Origin: Adiantum capillus-veneris
Taxonomy: Eukaryota > Streptophyta > Polypodiopsida > Polypodiales > Pteridaceae
Assembly: GCA_014529385.2 (NCBI GenBank)
Contig: CM043944.1
Span: forward strand, 85,897,884-85,961,883
DNA length: 64,000 bases
Direction of reading: 5' to 3'
Shown one piece after another: positions 56,042 to 64,000 of this stretch. Within the stretch, counting starts at the first letter, position 1. Every line of letters begins with the position of its first letter. Below the pieces are notes generated by a model that saw only the letters and a program-made list of their open reading frames with translations, searched no databases and was not told the origin of the DNA. Made by a program: the position numbers and the translations under genes.

Positions 56042-59000
56042 TCACGTGGTGTGAGTGGAGTTCATAAGTGACTCTCGATGCTCAAAAATGGTTGAAATGA
56101 GCGTCGCAATAGAGAGTCCACATCGTGGTTGGGAGAGGAAGGTATGTAGGAAGAGCTCATGGCTGAATATATGGGGAAAAGAGGACCTAATGTGGTCAAA
56201 AGCTGAGCACTCAAGCAGTGTGTGGTACTCACTCTCTCGCACTTGACGAGGGCATAAGGTGCAAAGTCGATGACACTCCTCGCCAGTGCCCCAACGTCCT
56301 GTCTCGTAGCGTAGAGAATGGGAGCTAAGACGAATGGAGGCAATGGTGCGGATCGCACTCAATGGGATGGGCTCAAGGATGTAGGAATGGGTTCGGTTAC
56401 CTCGTTCCGAGAAGAAGAGAGATTTGTAGTTTGGGGCAACGTGTGTGGTGTAATGGCTGAAGCGAGAACCTCCGGATTTCTCCCAAGCCATGATACATTG
56501 GTGTTGTAAGAAGGCCTCATTAACTTGGGAGTCGATCGACGCATCCTTGACCAAGTGACATGCATCCCATCTTCCAAACCATTTCTTGATATCAAGCATC
56601 CACCCCGAACTTAGTATTTTGCTCTTGCATGTCTTTTGAACCTTTTGACTTGCTTCATATGCGATTCTAGGAAGTCGATGCAAAGGGCTACATTGTGTCT
56701 TACGCATGTACTCCACAACCCTTTCCATGCCCAAGACCTCAATGGGAAGCGATCCGGACTCAAGAAGTAAGAGCATGTAGGGTGTTTGTGTCTTGACTTG
56801 GAGAAAGTTGGTGAGAAAACGCTTTTGGACATTCTCAAACTCTTTCCAAGTAGACTTCTCGATGCTTCCACCCCACACCTCCACTCCATAAAGAAGCACC
56901 GGTGTCACCAATGTGTCAAAGAGGTACTTTTTGAGAGCCCAACACTTGATCTCTCCTGCATTGCACATGTTCTCAAATGCATAATAAGCCCTCTTTCCGG
57001 CTTCCAAGCGACGCATTGCACAATCCTTCCATTTATGATTGGATGGAACCTCAAGGCCAAGGTACTTGAAGTGATCTACCACTTCAAGTTTCTCATTGTT
57101 GTATACAATGCATGGATTTTCGTCATTGAGGGTCTTTACAAGCATAACCTTGGTTTTGGATCCATTCACGATCAGTCCGCTATGTAGGCAAAAGCGTTCC
57201 AAGACACTCATAAGCTTTTGTGCATCTTCTAAGGTATGTGCCAAGAGCACTACATCATCGGCATAAAGCAAAAGCATGATCACCGCATTTCCAATCTTAA
57301 CCTCTTCTATGCCTTCTTGCTGCATAAAATCAAGAACCATGTATTCCAATTCATCAATGAGTAGCCCAAAGAGGGTTGGGGAAAGTGGGCATCCTTGTTT
57401 GACACCAATAGTGCTTGCAAAAAATTCTGAAATTCCATCTCCCATACGTAATCGACATATCACTTTTTGGTAGATGCGAAAGACTGCATGCATAAATTCT
57501 CTCGGCACTTGAAGGCTTTGCATACGTCTCCAAAGATTTCCTCGCGGTACCATGTCAAAAGCTTTCTTGAAATCCACAAAGCAACAATACAACTTTTTTC
57601 CTTTCAATCGAGACGCTTCCATAAGAACTCGAAGAGTGACAAGGTGATCAATAGTGCTATGATGCTTTCGAAAACCTGCTTGGCCAAGCGCACGTTTGCC
57701 ATTCTTTTCAGCCCATTCACTTATCTTCATCTCCATGATACATCCAAATAACTTTGCCATCAAAGAACCAACCATTATAGTGCGATAGTTGTTCACATTG
57801 TTTACATCTCCTCCTTTGTGCAAAGGTTTGATCCAATTTGCACTCCAATCATGAGGCATGCCATACTGAAGTGCAAGGTTAAACATATCGCATATCCAAT
57901 ATCGTGTTTTCTTGCTTGTCCATTTAATCATTTCAGCCTTGACACCTTGAAGGTCACCTGCCTTGCGAGTAGCAAGTTTCTCAAGCGCGCGACATACATC
58001 TTCAATGGTAAAGAAGGGAGACATAAATGGAAGGGAGCTACAACCCTCCATCTTATCAACATTGGGTTGCTCATAGAGGTTCTTACAATGCATATACATA
58101 TCCTCAAGATTCAAGTCACCAAAGCTCTCAACGCGCTTGCCTTTTAGATTTTGCCAAAACTTGCCACATGCATGTGCTTTCTCTTGTGCTAAAAGAAGTT
58201 GTTTTTCGACTTCCCACCTTCTCCTCTTCTTTTGAACAAGTGCTTTGTATGTGTGTGAACATTCCAAGTAAACTTCCTTGTCTTTGATTGCATCCAATCT
58301 TAGCAAGTGTTTTCGGGCTTGACTACATTCCATGTCAAACCATTTCTTCTTGGTGCTACCCTTCTTAGACCTTTTGCAAGACATGTGTTTCGCCGAAAAG
58401 CATTCCTTCGCACAAGAGAAAATTACTTCTTTGAAAACTTTCCACTTGCATTCTAATGTTGGGCTCCCTTGATGCTCTATCATGCTTAACATTTGGTCCA
58501 CCATATCAGCATATATAAGTGCTCGTTTGAAGTCTAGACGTAGGTACAAATGATTCACATCATGATTGGAGGCTACATGCTCGGGCCGTTTACCACACTT
58601 GAGGTCAATACATAACATCCTATGATCCGATTCCGGATTCCATTCACCAAGTGTACAGCTTTGTATGCATTCTAGAGTGGCTTCTGAGAACAACATATAG
58701 TCAATCACGCTAGCACCATTGTGCTTTCTACATGTAAAGTCATTGGTGCCTTGCCATAGAGATACACCATTTGCAATGAGCATTCCGGTACTATTGCACA
58801 TATGTAGAAGTGACTTTCCATAGTGATCCACTTCTTTTGCATCATTAGAACTTCGATTATACATATATGAGTCATCCACTCTTCTTGATACATGCGGCAT
58901 GTCGACTTGTTGTGTGTCGTGTTGTAACATATTTGTGCGAGCATTCATGTCTCCAAAAACAATGACTTCACTTTGATCCTTGTAATGAGCAATGTCTTCC

Positions 59001-59422
59001 TCTAGTTCAACAAAGGGCTGATCTCTATCCATATTCAAGCGAGCATAAAAGTTGGAGTCATAGTGAGGAATGTAGCAGCCGGCCACAAACATGACTTGAC
59101 CATTTGGTGGGCTGATTTTCAGCCATAAGTAGCGTTTATACTTATCTTCTTTGACAATGGAAACATCTTTCAAACCCTTTTTGGTCATACATGCTACGCC
59201 TCCTTGGCCTCTCCGTTGCTTTGCATTTTTGGCCCACATCAAAGAATGCACATCGTATTTGTCAAATCCAAGAATTCGTTGCGCATCATGCTCCCATGTT
59301 TCGACAAGAAGTATCACATCGGAGTCATTGGTAAGCTCATCAATGCCAATTCCCGCATTCCATGGATACCCGTTACAATTCCAAAAGCTTATTCGCAAGC
59401 GTGAGTTGGTCTCATAGATCAT
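56042..59422 (-). CDS. LINE F ORF2: endonuclease and reverse transcriptase
   Basis: 1,126 codons. Endonuclease residues 10-270: SFWNCNGYPW, ETWE (41-44), GDMNAR (157-162), DYMLF (241-245) and SDHRML (265-270). RT about 470-780: NNYRTIM, FVDFKKAFDMVPR (615-627), IGVKQGCPLSPTLFGLL (672-688) and YADD (720-723). A Cys/His motif CTLCPRQVRESEYHTLLEC lies near the C-terminus. No RNase H and no zf-RVT. It nicks target DNA and copies its RNA in place. The ATG lies 6 nt after the ORF1 stop, in the same frame, so reinitiation or readthrough could produce it. Confidence 0.95.
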   Translation of the reverse strand: MIYETNSRLRISFWNCNGYPWNAGIGIDELTNDSDVILLVETWEHDAQRILGFDKYDVHSLMWAKNAKQRRGQGGVACMTKKGLKDVSIVKEDKYKRYLWLKISPPNGQVMFVAGCYIPHYDSNFYARLNMDRDQPFVELEEDIAHYKDQSEVIVFGDMNARTNMLQHDTQQVDMPHVSRRVDDSYMYNRSSNDAKEVDHYGKSLLHMCNSTGMLIANGVSLWQGTNDFTCRKHNGASVIDYMLFSEATLECIQSCTLGEWNPESDHRMLCIDLKCGKRPEHVASNHDVNHLYLRLDFKRALIYADMVDQMLSMIEHQGSPTLECKWKVFKEVIFSCAKECFSAKHMSCKRSKKGSTKKKWFDMECSQARKHLLRLDAIKDKEVYLECSHTYKALVQKKRRRWEVEKQLLLAQEKAHACGKFWQNLKGKRVESFGDLNLEDMYMHCKNLYEQPNVDKMEGCSSLPFMSPFFTIEDVCRALEKLATRKAGDLQGVKAEMIKWTSKKTRYWICDMFNLALQYGMPHDWSANWIKPLHKGGDVNNVNNYRTIMVGSLMAKLFGCIMEMKISEWAEKNGKRALGQAGFRKHHSTIDHLVTLRVLMEASRLKGKKLYCCFVDFKKAFDMVPRGNLWRRMQSLQVPREFMHAVFRIYQKVICRLRMGDGISEFFASTIGVKQGCPLSPTLFGLLIDELEYMVLDFMQQEGIEEVKIGNAVIMLLLYADDVVLLAHTLEDAQKLMSVLERFCLHSGLIVNGSKTKVMLVKTLNDENPCIVYNNEKLEVVDHFKYLGLEVPSNHKWKDCAMRRLEAGKRAYYAFENMCNAGEIKCWALKKYLFDTLVTPVLLYGVEVWGGSIEKSTWKEFENVQKRFLTNFLQVKTQTPYMLLLLESGSLPIEVLGMERVVEYMRKTQCSPLHRLPRIAYEASQKVQKTCKSKILSSGWMLDIKKWFGRWDACHLVKDASIDSQVNEAFLQHQCIMAWEKSGGSRFSHYTTHVAPNYKSLFFSERGNRTHSYILEPIPLSAIRTIASIRLSSHSLRYETGRWGTGEECHRLCTLCPRQVRESEYHTLLECSAFDHIRSSFPHIFSHELFLHTFLSQPRCGLSIATLISTIFEHRESLMNSTHTT

Positions 59423-59428
59423 GTGTCC

Positions 59429-60370
59429 CTATTTGTTGGGTGGACTTGCATCCTCCTCAAGTGCCTTTTCTTCTTGAGATGATACCTTAACCTTCTTGCT
59501 TCTTTCCTCGTATGCTTTGCGACGTACATTTTGTTGCATAAGAGTGCGATCCTCATATACATTACAACCCGTTCCTTTGAGGTAGATCCAACCATTGTCA
59601 AGGATGATCTTTCTCTTTACCTCATCAGCCATGGTACATACAATAGGTCTTTCTCCCGAGCGAGAGACTCCTTGTTTTCCAACTCGATGTGCACCATAAG
59701 CCATGATTCCTGGCATGCCAAAGTGTGTAGCAAAAAACTCTTCAATAGCAACCGCAAGAGATTGGGGTGTTTCCATGCTTTCCTCCTTGATTCCATGAAT
59801 GACGATGTTCTTTGAGCGTTTTTGTCGTTCTTGCAATTCTTGAGTGTCCACATTCTCTACATTCTTTGCTTGGACAACGGCTTGCGTGATAGGAGATGTA
59901 GAAACCACATTATTCTTACATATATCAGCCCATGATTTGGATGCATTTCTCATCTCACGTACATCATGTCGTATTGTATCTATCGTTTCCTCTTTCAATA
60001 CATGATCACTCTCAACTTTGCTCAAGCACTCTTTCACTACATTCATGTCAACAAGAGAGCGTTTACATTCTTGAACTTCATTCTCAAGATGCATCAAGCG
60101 TGTTGTTTGCATTTCAAGAACCTTCTTGAGGTGCTCATTCTCCACAACGAGAACTCTTAAAGTACCATTCTCCATTGCAAGTGCGCATAACTCTTCACCT
60201 TGCTTGTTGACGGTTTCTTGTAACGAGATCAAGTAAGCCATGATCATTGCTTCCGTTGTTGTAGACGATGTGGTTGGATTAGCATCCACATTCCTTGGAG
60301 ATTTTGCATCATTCTCCATGGCGAGTGTGGCTTTTCCACCCTTGCGAGTTTTGTATGACATTGCCTTCAA
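59429..60370 (-). CDS. LINE F ORF1: RNA-binding protein
   Basis: 313 codons, starting MKAMSYKTRKGG (basic). A long coiled coil about 60-150 (QETVNKQGEELCALAMENG, heptads of Leu) is followed by an RRM-like region about 185-290 (KNIVIHGIKEESMETPQ, AHRVGKQG, RPIVCTMADEVKRKIIL) and a Lys-rich tail. This is the L1 ORF1p plan, a trimeric chaperone that coats the element RNA. It ends in TAG directly before ORF2. Confidence 0.85.
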   Translation of the reverse strand: MKAMSYKTRKGGKATLAMENDAKSPRNVDANPTTSSTTTEAMIMAYLISLQETVNKQGEELCALAMENGTLRVLVVENEHLKKVLEMQTTRLMHLENEVQECKRSLVDMNVVKECLSKVESDHVLKEETIDTIRHDVREMRNASKSWADICKNNVVSTSPITQAVVQAKNVENVDTQELQERQKRSKNIVIHGIKEESMETPQSLAVAIEEFFATHFGMPGIMAYGAHRVGKQGVSRSGERPIVCTMADEVKRKIILDNGWIYLKGTGCNVYEDRTLMQQNVRRKAYEERSKKVKVSSQEEKALEEDASPPNK

Positions 60371-60568
60371 GTCGGCAACAAAAACGCAAAGTTTTGACAG
60401 TTTTTTCAGTTCTGAGATGCTGTTACAGCAAAGCCTTCCATTACACAGAAAAATTCTGTCTTTACATCAATGCGTAGAGGGCTTCGTGCTCTTCGATTGA
60501 GGCTATAGATCACCTAAATCGAAGTTCGGATCAGCAAGTTATGGTCAAAAGAGTGAACTGTTGTCTAC

Positions 60569-60570
<2 letters not shown>

Positions 60571-60612
<42 letters not shown>
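60571..60612. repeat. (GA)21 tract between LINE F and LINE G
   Basis: 42 bp of GA at the 5' end of LINE F. On its other side is the 3' terminus of LINE G, so LINE F is bounded by GA tracts on both sides. Confidence 0.95.
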
Positions 60613-60615
<3 letters not shown>

Positions 60616-60827
60616 AATGAATGTTGCATTAAACGTCTTCAAAAGGCCAAAATGACCTATGAGACCAAATTGATACAATCTTGGTGGATCTAATACAACG
60701 TGTGGGTAGAAAATAAAATGAAGTAAGATTAAAGCTAAAATGAACATCAATGTCCGAGGATGCCCGACATCGGGCGTCGTCCAACGATGTACTACATTGG
60801 TCGTTGAAGAGCATCGTTGTAGAAGGC
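60613..60827 (-). mobile_element. LINE G, 3' terminal fragment
   Basis: About 215 bp of LINE A-family 3' UTR with hairpin (60,644-60,658) and TGGTCTCATAGGTC. It is cut off at 60,827 by the LTR of element M, so its length before that insertion is unknown. Confidence 0.85.
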
Positions 60828-61277
60828 GAAGACAGTCCTAGCAGGCGGGAACTGTCTCCTGGGAAGCCGAACAGTGGACCAGTAACACGTCAATAATTAC
60901 CACGACAGTTACTACAGTAACTTCTGGAAGGCTATAAATAGGACCCATTACTTTGTAATCGGGTTACCTACTAGTTGTCACTTGTGGGCTATTTACTTGC
61001 TTCTTGTTCTTCATCCCTTAGTTCGCTTGACTTGAGCTTCACCTTGTAATCATTATTGCTGTAACTACTTGAGCTTCAACTGTTACACCTTGTACTGGTT
61101 GTACTTGAACTATGAATCTGAACTACAAATACTTTTCCAGTTGCCTAGTATGTTATCCCATTATGTGTCTCATTTCAGTATACTAGTCAGTTCAGATAAC
61201 TATCTTAGTCCAATCTCCACTCTATTCCAGTTTTACTGACTGAACTGACGACTTACCAGTAGCTATAAATTCTAACA
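60828..61277 (+). repeat. Element M 5' LTR
   Basis: 450 bp, TGTAGAAGG to CTAACA. A TATA-like CTATAAATA lies at 60,932-60,940. The 3' LTR lies beyond the window. The next bases, TGGAATCAGC (61,279 on), are a plausible primer site. Confidence 0.75.
60932..60940 (+). promoter_or_regulatory. TATA-like box in the element M LTR
   Basis: CTATAAATA within the LTR about 105 bp from its start, placed as expected for the LTR promoter. Confidence 0.55.
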
Positions 61278-61397
61278 CTGGAATCAGCTATGTGAAGAGA
61301 TCAGCTCCAATTCCATTTTGGCGATCACGGTGGGACGAGCTGCCTGCTCTTCGACCAGAAAACTCTTCTCCCATTTAGAATTTGCAGTTGTACACAT

Positions 61398-62515
61398 GGC
61401 ACCCAAAGCCAGTCGTGGGCGCAAACCGTCAACTCGGGTACGCATGGATTTCACTCGCGTCGACCCTATTCCTGAAGAATCAGAAAGAGAGTCTGATCCC
61501 CCCGAGAGACCCGGAGTCTGAGACTGAGGTTCAGGAGGAACACAGTCATGCTGAAGAAGAGCACAGTCAGCACTCCAGTTATTCCAGGAGGAGAAGGGCT
61601 GAGCGAGAAGAACGCAAAACCAGGAGTTCCCGATTAGCGCACAAGGACGTTGGGGCCAAGGGCAGTAAGAATAGTCGCCCCAGTTCTAGTAGAAAAGCCA
61701 GAGAGGAGGCGGAGACAGAAACTGATGCAGAGGTTGACTGGGATGCTGATACTGATCATTATCAGAAATCGTCCAGACGCAGTCAGGTTCCTAAGGAAAG
61801 AAGAGGCAGAAATATTGTTGACAAGCATGATTATACTTCTTCATTGAAGATTTCTTTTCCAATGTTCAAGGGAGGGAAGAAGGATGACCCCGATGTTCAT
61901 ATTCAGGCTTTTGAGCAGTATGCTGAGCTAAAGAATATTGATGAAGATGATTAGAGAGAGTATTTTCCTCAGATATTAAAAGATGCAGCGAGGAAATGGT
62001 ATTACCATTACCCAGCCTGCCAACTCAGATCACACAACAAGTTGCTCAAAGCTTTCAGATTGGAATATTCAGACAACAGGGGTGATGAGGACATCCTCTG
62101 TGAACTGGATTAGATTAAACAAGGGAAGCTGTCAATAAGGAGTTATGTGGAGAAAATTAAGGAGTTACCCAGGCAATTGCAGGAGCCGCCATCAGAAAAG
62201 AGGCTCCGAGCATGGTTTCTCAATGGGTTCTGTATCAAGAAGCTCAGAGAACAGGAAGTGCTAGCACCAACGAAGAAATTTAATGATTTGTTGCAGCGAG
62301 CTCTGAAGCTGGAACAATAGGCCAAGAAGGAGAGAAGCCACAAGAAAAGGAGGTCCAGTAGTAGGAGTTCTTCTACTGAAAATTCTGATTCCAGTGCGAC
62401 CTCTAGTAGCTCTGAAAGCAGCTCAAATGAGAAGAGCAAGGACAAGGCCAGGAAGGGGTCTTGGTCCAGAAATGAAATGGCCAGGAAAATTGCTGAGATC
62501 AGCCAGACCAGATAG
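61398..62515 (+). pseudogene. Element M gag, decayed by TAG stops
   Basis: Starts MAPKASRGRKPSTRV. A frame change in the C-run near 61,495 leads to a long charged region and then the capsid-like part (SLKISFPMFKGGKKDDPDVH, AARKWYYHYP, LSIRSYVEKIKELPRQL). In-frame TAG stops at 61,952, 62,111, 62,318 and 62,513 interrupt an otherwise readable frame. Ser-rich tail. Assembles particles in intact relatives. Confidence 0.75.
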
Positions 62516-62544
62516 CCAATCAGAAAAATGGGTCAGAAAAATAA

Positions 62545-63329
62545 AAACCTAGTGCTCAAAATGTAAGTCTAAAGATCATGTTTCCAATGAATGTCCACAA
62601 TGTACTTATTGTAAAGCATTTGGTCACTTATGAAATAATTGTGGCATTCGTATTCACCACTTTAAGAAGGGAAAAGATTTGTCTTTAGTAGCATTTACCA
62701 ACGCTGAACCAGCTAAGACAGAGGCAACCAGCTTACCCCAAGATGACAAATCAGGTACCAATGGCATTGATACTAGGCGGGGTAGATACCACGGAGGTAC
62801 TTGCCGAGGCCGGGGTAGGGAAAATTTTCAGAACAGAAGCCTGAATTGCTACACTTGTGACAAGTATGGACACTTCGCGGCTCAGTGTCCAGAGGCACCG
62901 ACTACTGCGGCTACTGAGGCGAAAGCCCCAGAGCCAGCACCAGTACGAGCAGTAACTCGTAGCAAGGGGGTAATTATTGAAGAAATTCCAAAAGAGCCAA
63001 CAAAACCAGTTAATCCTGAAACTAGCAAATGGGCTCAACAACAAGAGGTATGGAAGGCAAACGGCAAGGAAAAGGTAGTCGATGAGTGGCAGGAGCAAAC
63101 AGAATTGGCGGCTAAAATCACTGAGGATTTAGCCAAGAAGCTTCCAGAGCAGCCAGAAAGTTCTAATTCCCGGGTCATTCAGAAGATACTCGCCCAGCCT
63201 TGCCAGAATGGAAAGCCAGATCAGTCAGGATCTGGGGTTTTTGAGACTTTGCTAGCGGCAGTTCAAGGACTGGAGGAAAATATGACAGATCTAATTGCAT
63301 CCGGGAGTAATGAAGGCACAGAGACTTAA
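62545..63329 (+). pseudogene. Element M gag nucleocapsid end
   Basis: Cysteine-rich knuckles CSKCKSKDHVSNEC and CTYCKAFGHL.NNC (broken by TGA at 62,631), then an intact CYTCDKYGHFAAQC near 62,850 and a Pro/Glu/Lys-rich tail. The frame from 62,679 to 63,329 is open. TAG at 62,550 precedes the first knuckle. Confidence 0.7.
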
Positions 63330-63379
63330 GAGAGTGGCATTGTGCAGACAGTCACGATTCTTCCAGTTCCGATAACAAC

Positions 63380-63864
63380 TCTAATCAAGAACAAGAGGAA
63401 ATTCATGTCAAAATCTATGACAGAATTCAAAAATTGACAATTGAACTTGAAGACATCAGAAAAACTCTACCTGAAGCAACGAAATTCATCAGAGAGCGAA
63501 GGAAGGCTGAGGCAGATGCCAGAGCAGTCGACTTGGCAAATGTCAGAGATGATGAAGTGTCGATGATCTAGGTGGACTACAAAGTCAGAAAACAGTGGGA
63601 GCCACTATTTGGTGTCATACTGGATGGAGGGGCAGGAGTAAACATCCTAGGGGCACACCTTCAGCAGAGAATGGGCATTACGAATTTGAAGCCACCACCG
63701 TTCAAAGTTCGAATGGTAGATCACAGAGTAGTACAGGCATCTGGGATGATAGAAAGTATGCAGATAAGAGTAGGAAAGTAAAAGTTTAAGACCAATTTCC
63801 TAGTATTGGATGTGCAGGGTGCATATGGCATGCTACTGGAACGCCCATGGTTGCGAACGTCACA
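63380..63864 (+). pseudogene. Element M aspartic protease region
   Basis: Reads WEPLFGVILDGGAGVNILG (about 63,598-63,654), an active-site-type DGGAGVN, and further on LLERPWLRTS, the usual second landmark of retroelement proteases (G.PWL). A stop (TAA) near 63,779 lies in between. The element is cut at 63,865 by an LTR of element L, so its RT and the rest lie beyond the window or are lost. Confidence 0.7.
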
Positions 63865-64000
63865 TGTCACGTGACACATCCAACCCTATGTGTCCGTGTG
63901 GACAAGCTACAGCATGATCAGGGTTCAGTCAGTCCAGTCAGTCTAGATTTAGAAGTGATCTGGCACTTTTGTGAGTCTATTGGTAGACCGTGCATGCCCA
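63865..64000 (+). repeat. Element L LTR, third copy (runs off the window)
   Basis: Begins TGTCACGTGACACATCCAAC like the LTRs at 32,560 and 35,706 and continues to the window edge with small differences (an extra TG near 63,899). It could be a solo LTR or the start of a whole element. The expected flanking duplication would be TCACA. Confidence 0.9.

Larger units (their letters stand above)
55989..60570 (-). mobile_element. LINE F, full-length with intact ORFs
   Basis: 4,582 bp between two GA tracts: 5' UTR about 200 bp (60,371-60,570), ORF1 (60,370-59,429), ORF2 (59,422-56,042) and a 53-bp 3' UTR with the hairpin AGGTCA-AATA-TGACCT (56,007-56,022). Domain layout matches LINE A/B, but the sequence is clearly diverged, so it is a sister family. 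Both ORFs are open apart from the TAG between them, making this the best candidate for an active element here. Confidence 0.95.

Overview
This is nuclear DNA of a land plant with a large, repeat-filled genome, probably a fern or other non-seed plant (inference from LINE and chromovirus protein styles and intron-rich architecture; the species cannot be fixed from the sequence). Nearly everything is retrotransposon sequence in several layers, wrapped around one split host gene. No rRNA, tRNA, CRISPR array or bacterial operon was recognised.

The host gene lies on the minus strand. Twelve short exons between about 30.9 kb and 4.6 kb encode a WD40-type protein resembling the TFIIIC 90-kDa/GTF3C4-like subunit of RNA polymerase III transcription factor IIIC. 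Ten of eleven exon junctions keep the reading frame, but I see two in-frame stops and one frame break, so the copy may be a decaying gene. Its intron from 28,724 to 6,602 (about 22 kb) holds two LINEs, one of them split by a complete Ty3/gypsy chromovirus (16,199-24,895) with a 5-bp target duplication ACGAT and 1,476-bp LTRs differing at about 17 positions.

From 31.2 to 38.6 kb a second, L1-like LINE family (zf-RVT type) is split by a 4.35-kb non-autonomous LTR element (element L) with an unfamiliar charged protein. From 38.6 to 54.2 kb lies a patchwork: decayed LINE copies, gypsy fragments in both orientations, two copies of an internally deleted gypsy derivative, a gag-protease remnant of another element, and a copia LTR, primer site and gag joined in frame to the gypsy derivative. 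From 54.2 to 60.8 kb there are three more LINE pieces, including a full-length LINE (element F) with two intact ORFs. From 60.8 kb to the end is another LTR element (element M) with a decayed gag and protease, interrupted at 63,865 by a further LTR of element L.

The strongest unexplained pattern is in the first LINE family. Its members all lie on the minus strand. Most ends that can be placed abut a dinucleotide microsatellite (mostly GA/TC, once CA/TG), and neighbouring copies are arranged head to tail with a single tract between them. They also share a short 3'-terminal hairpin, retained in a diverged family, and in three copies ORF1 and ORF2 lie in the same frame separated by stop codons. 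Together this suggests a LINE lineage whose integration is tied to microsatellites.
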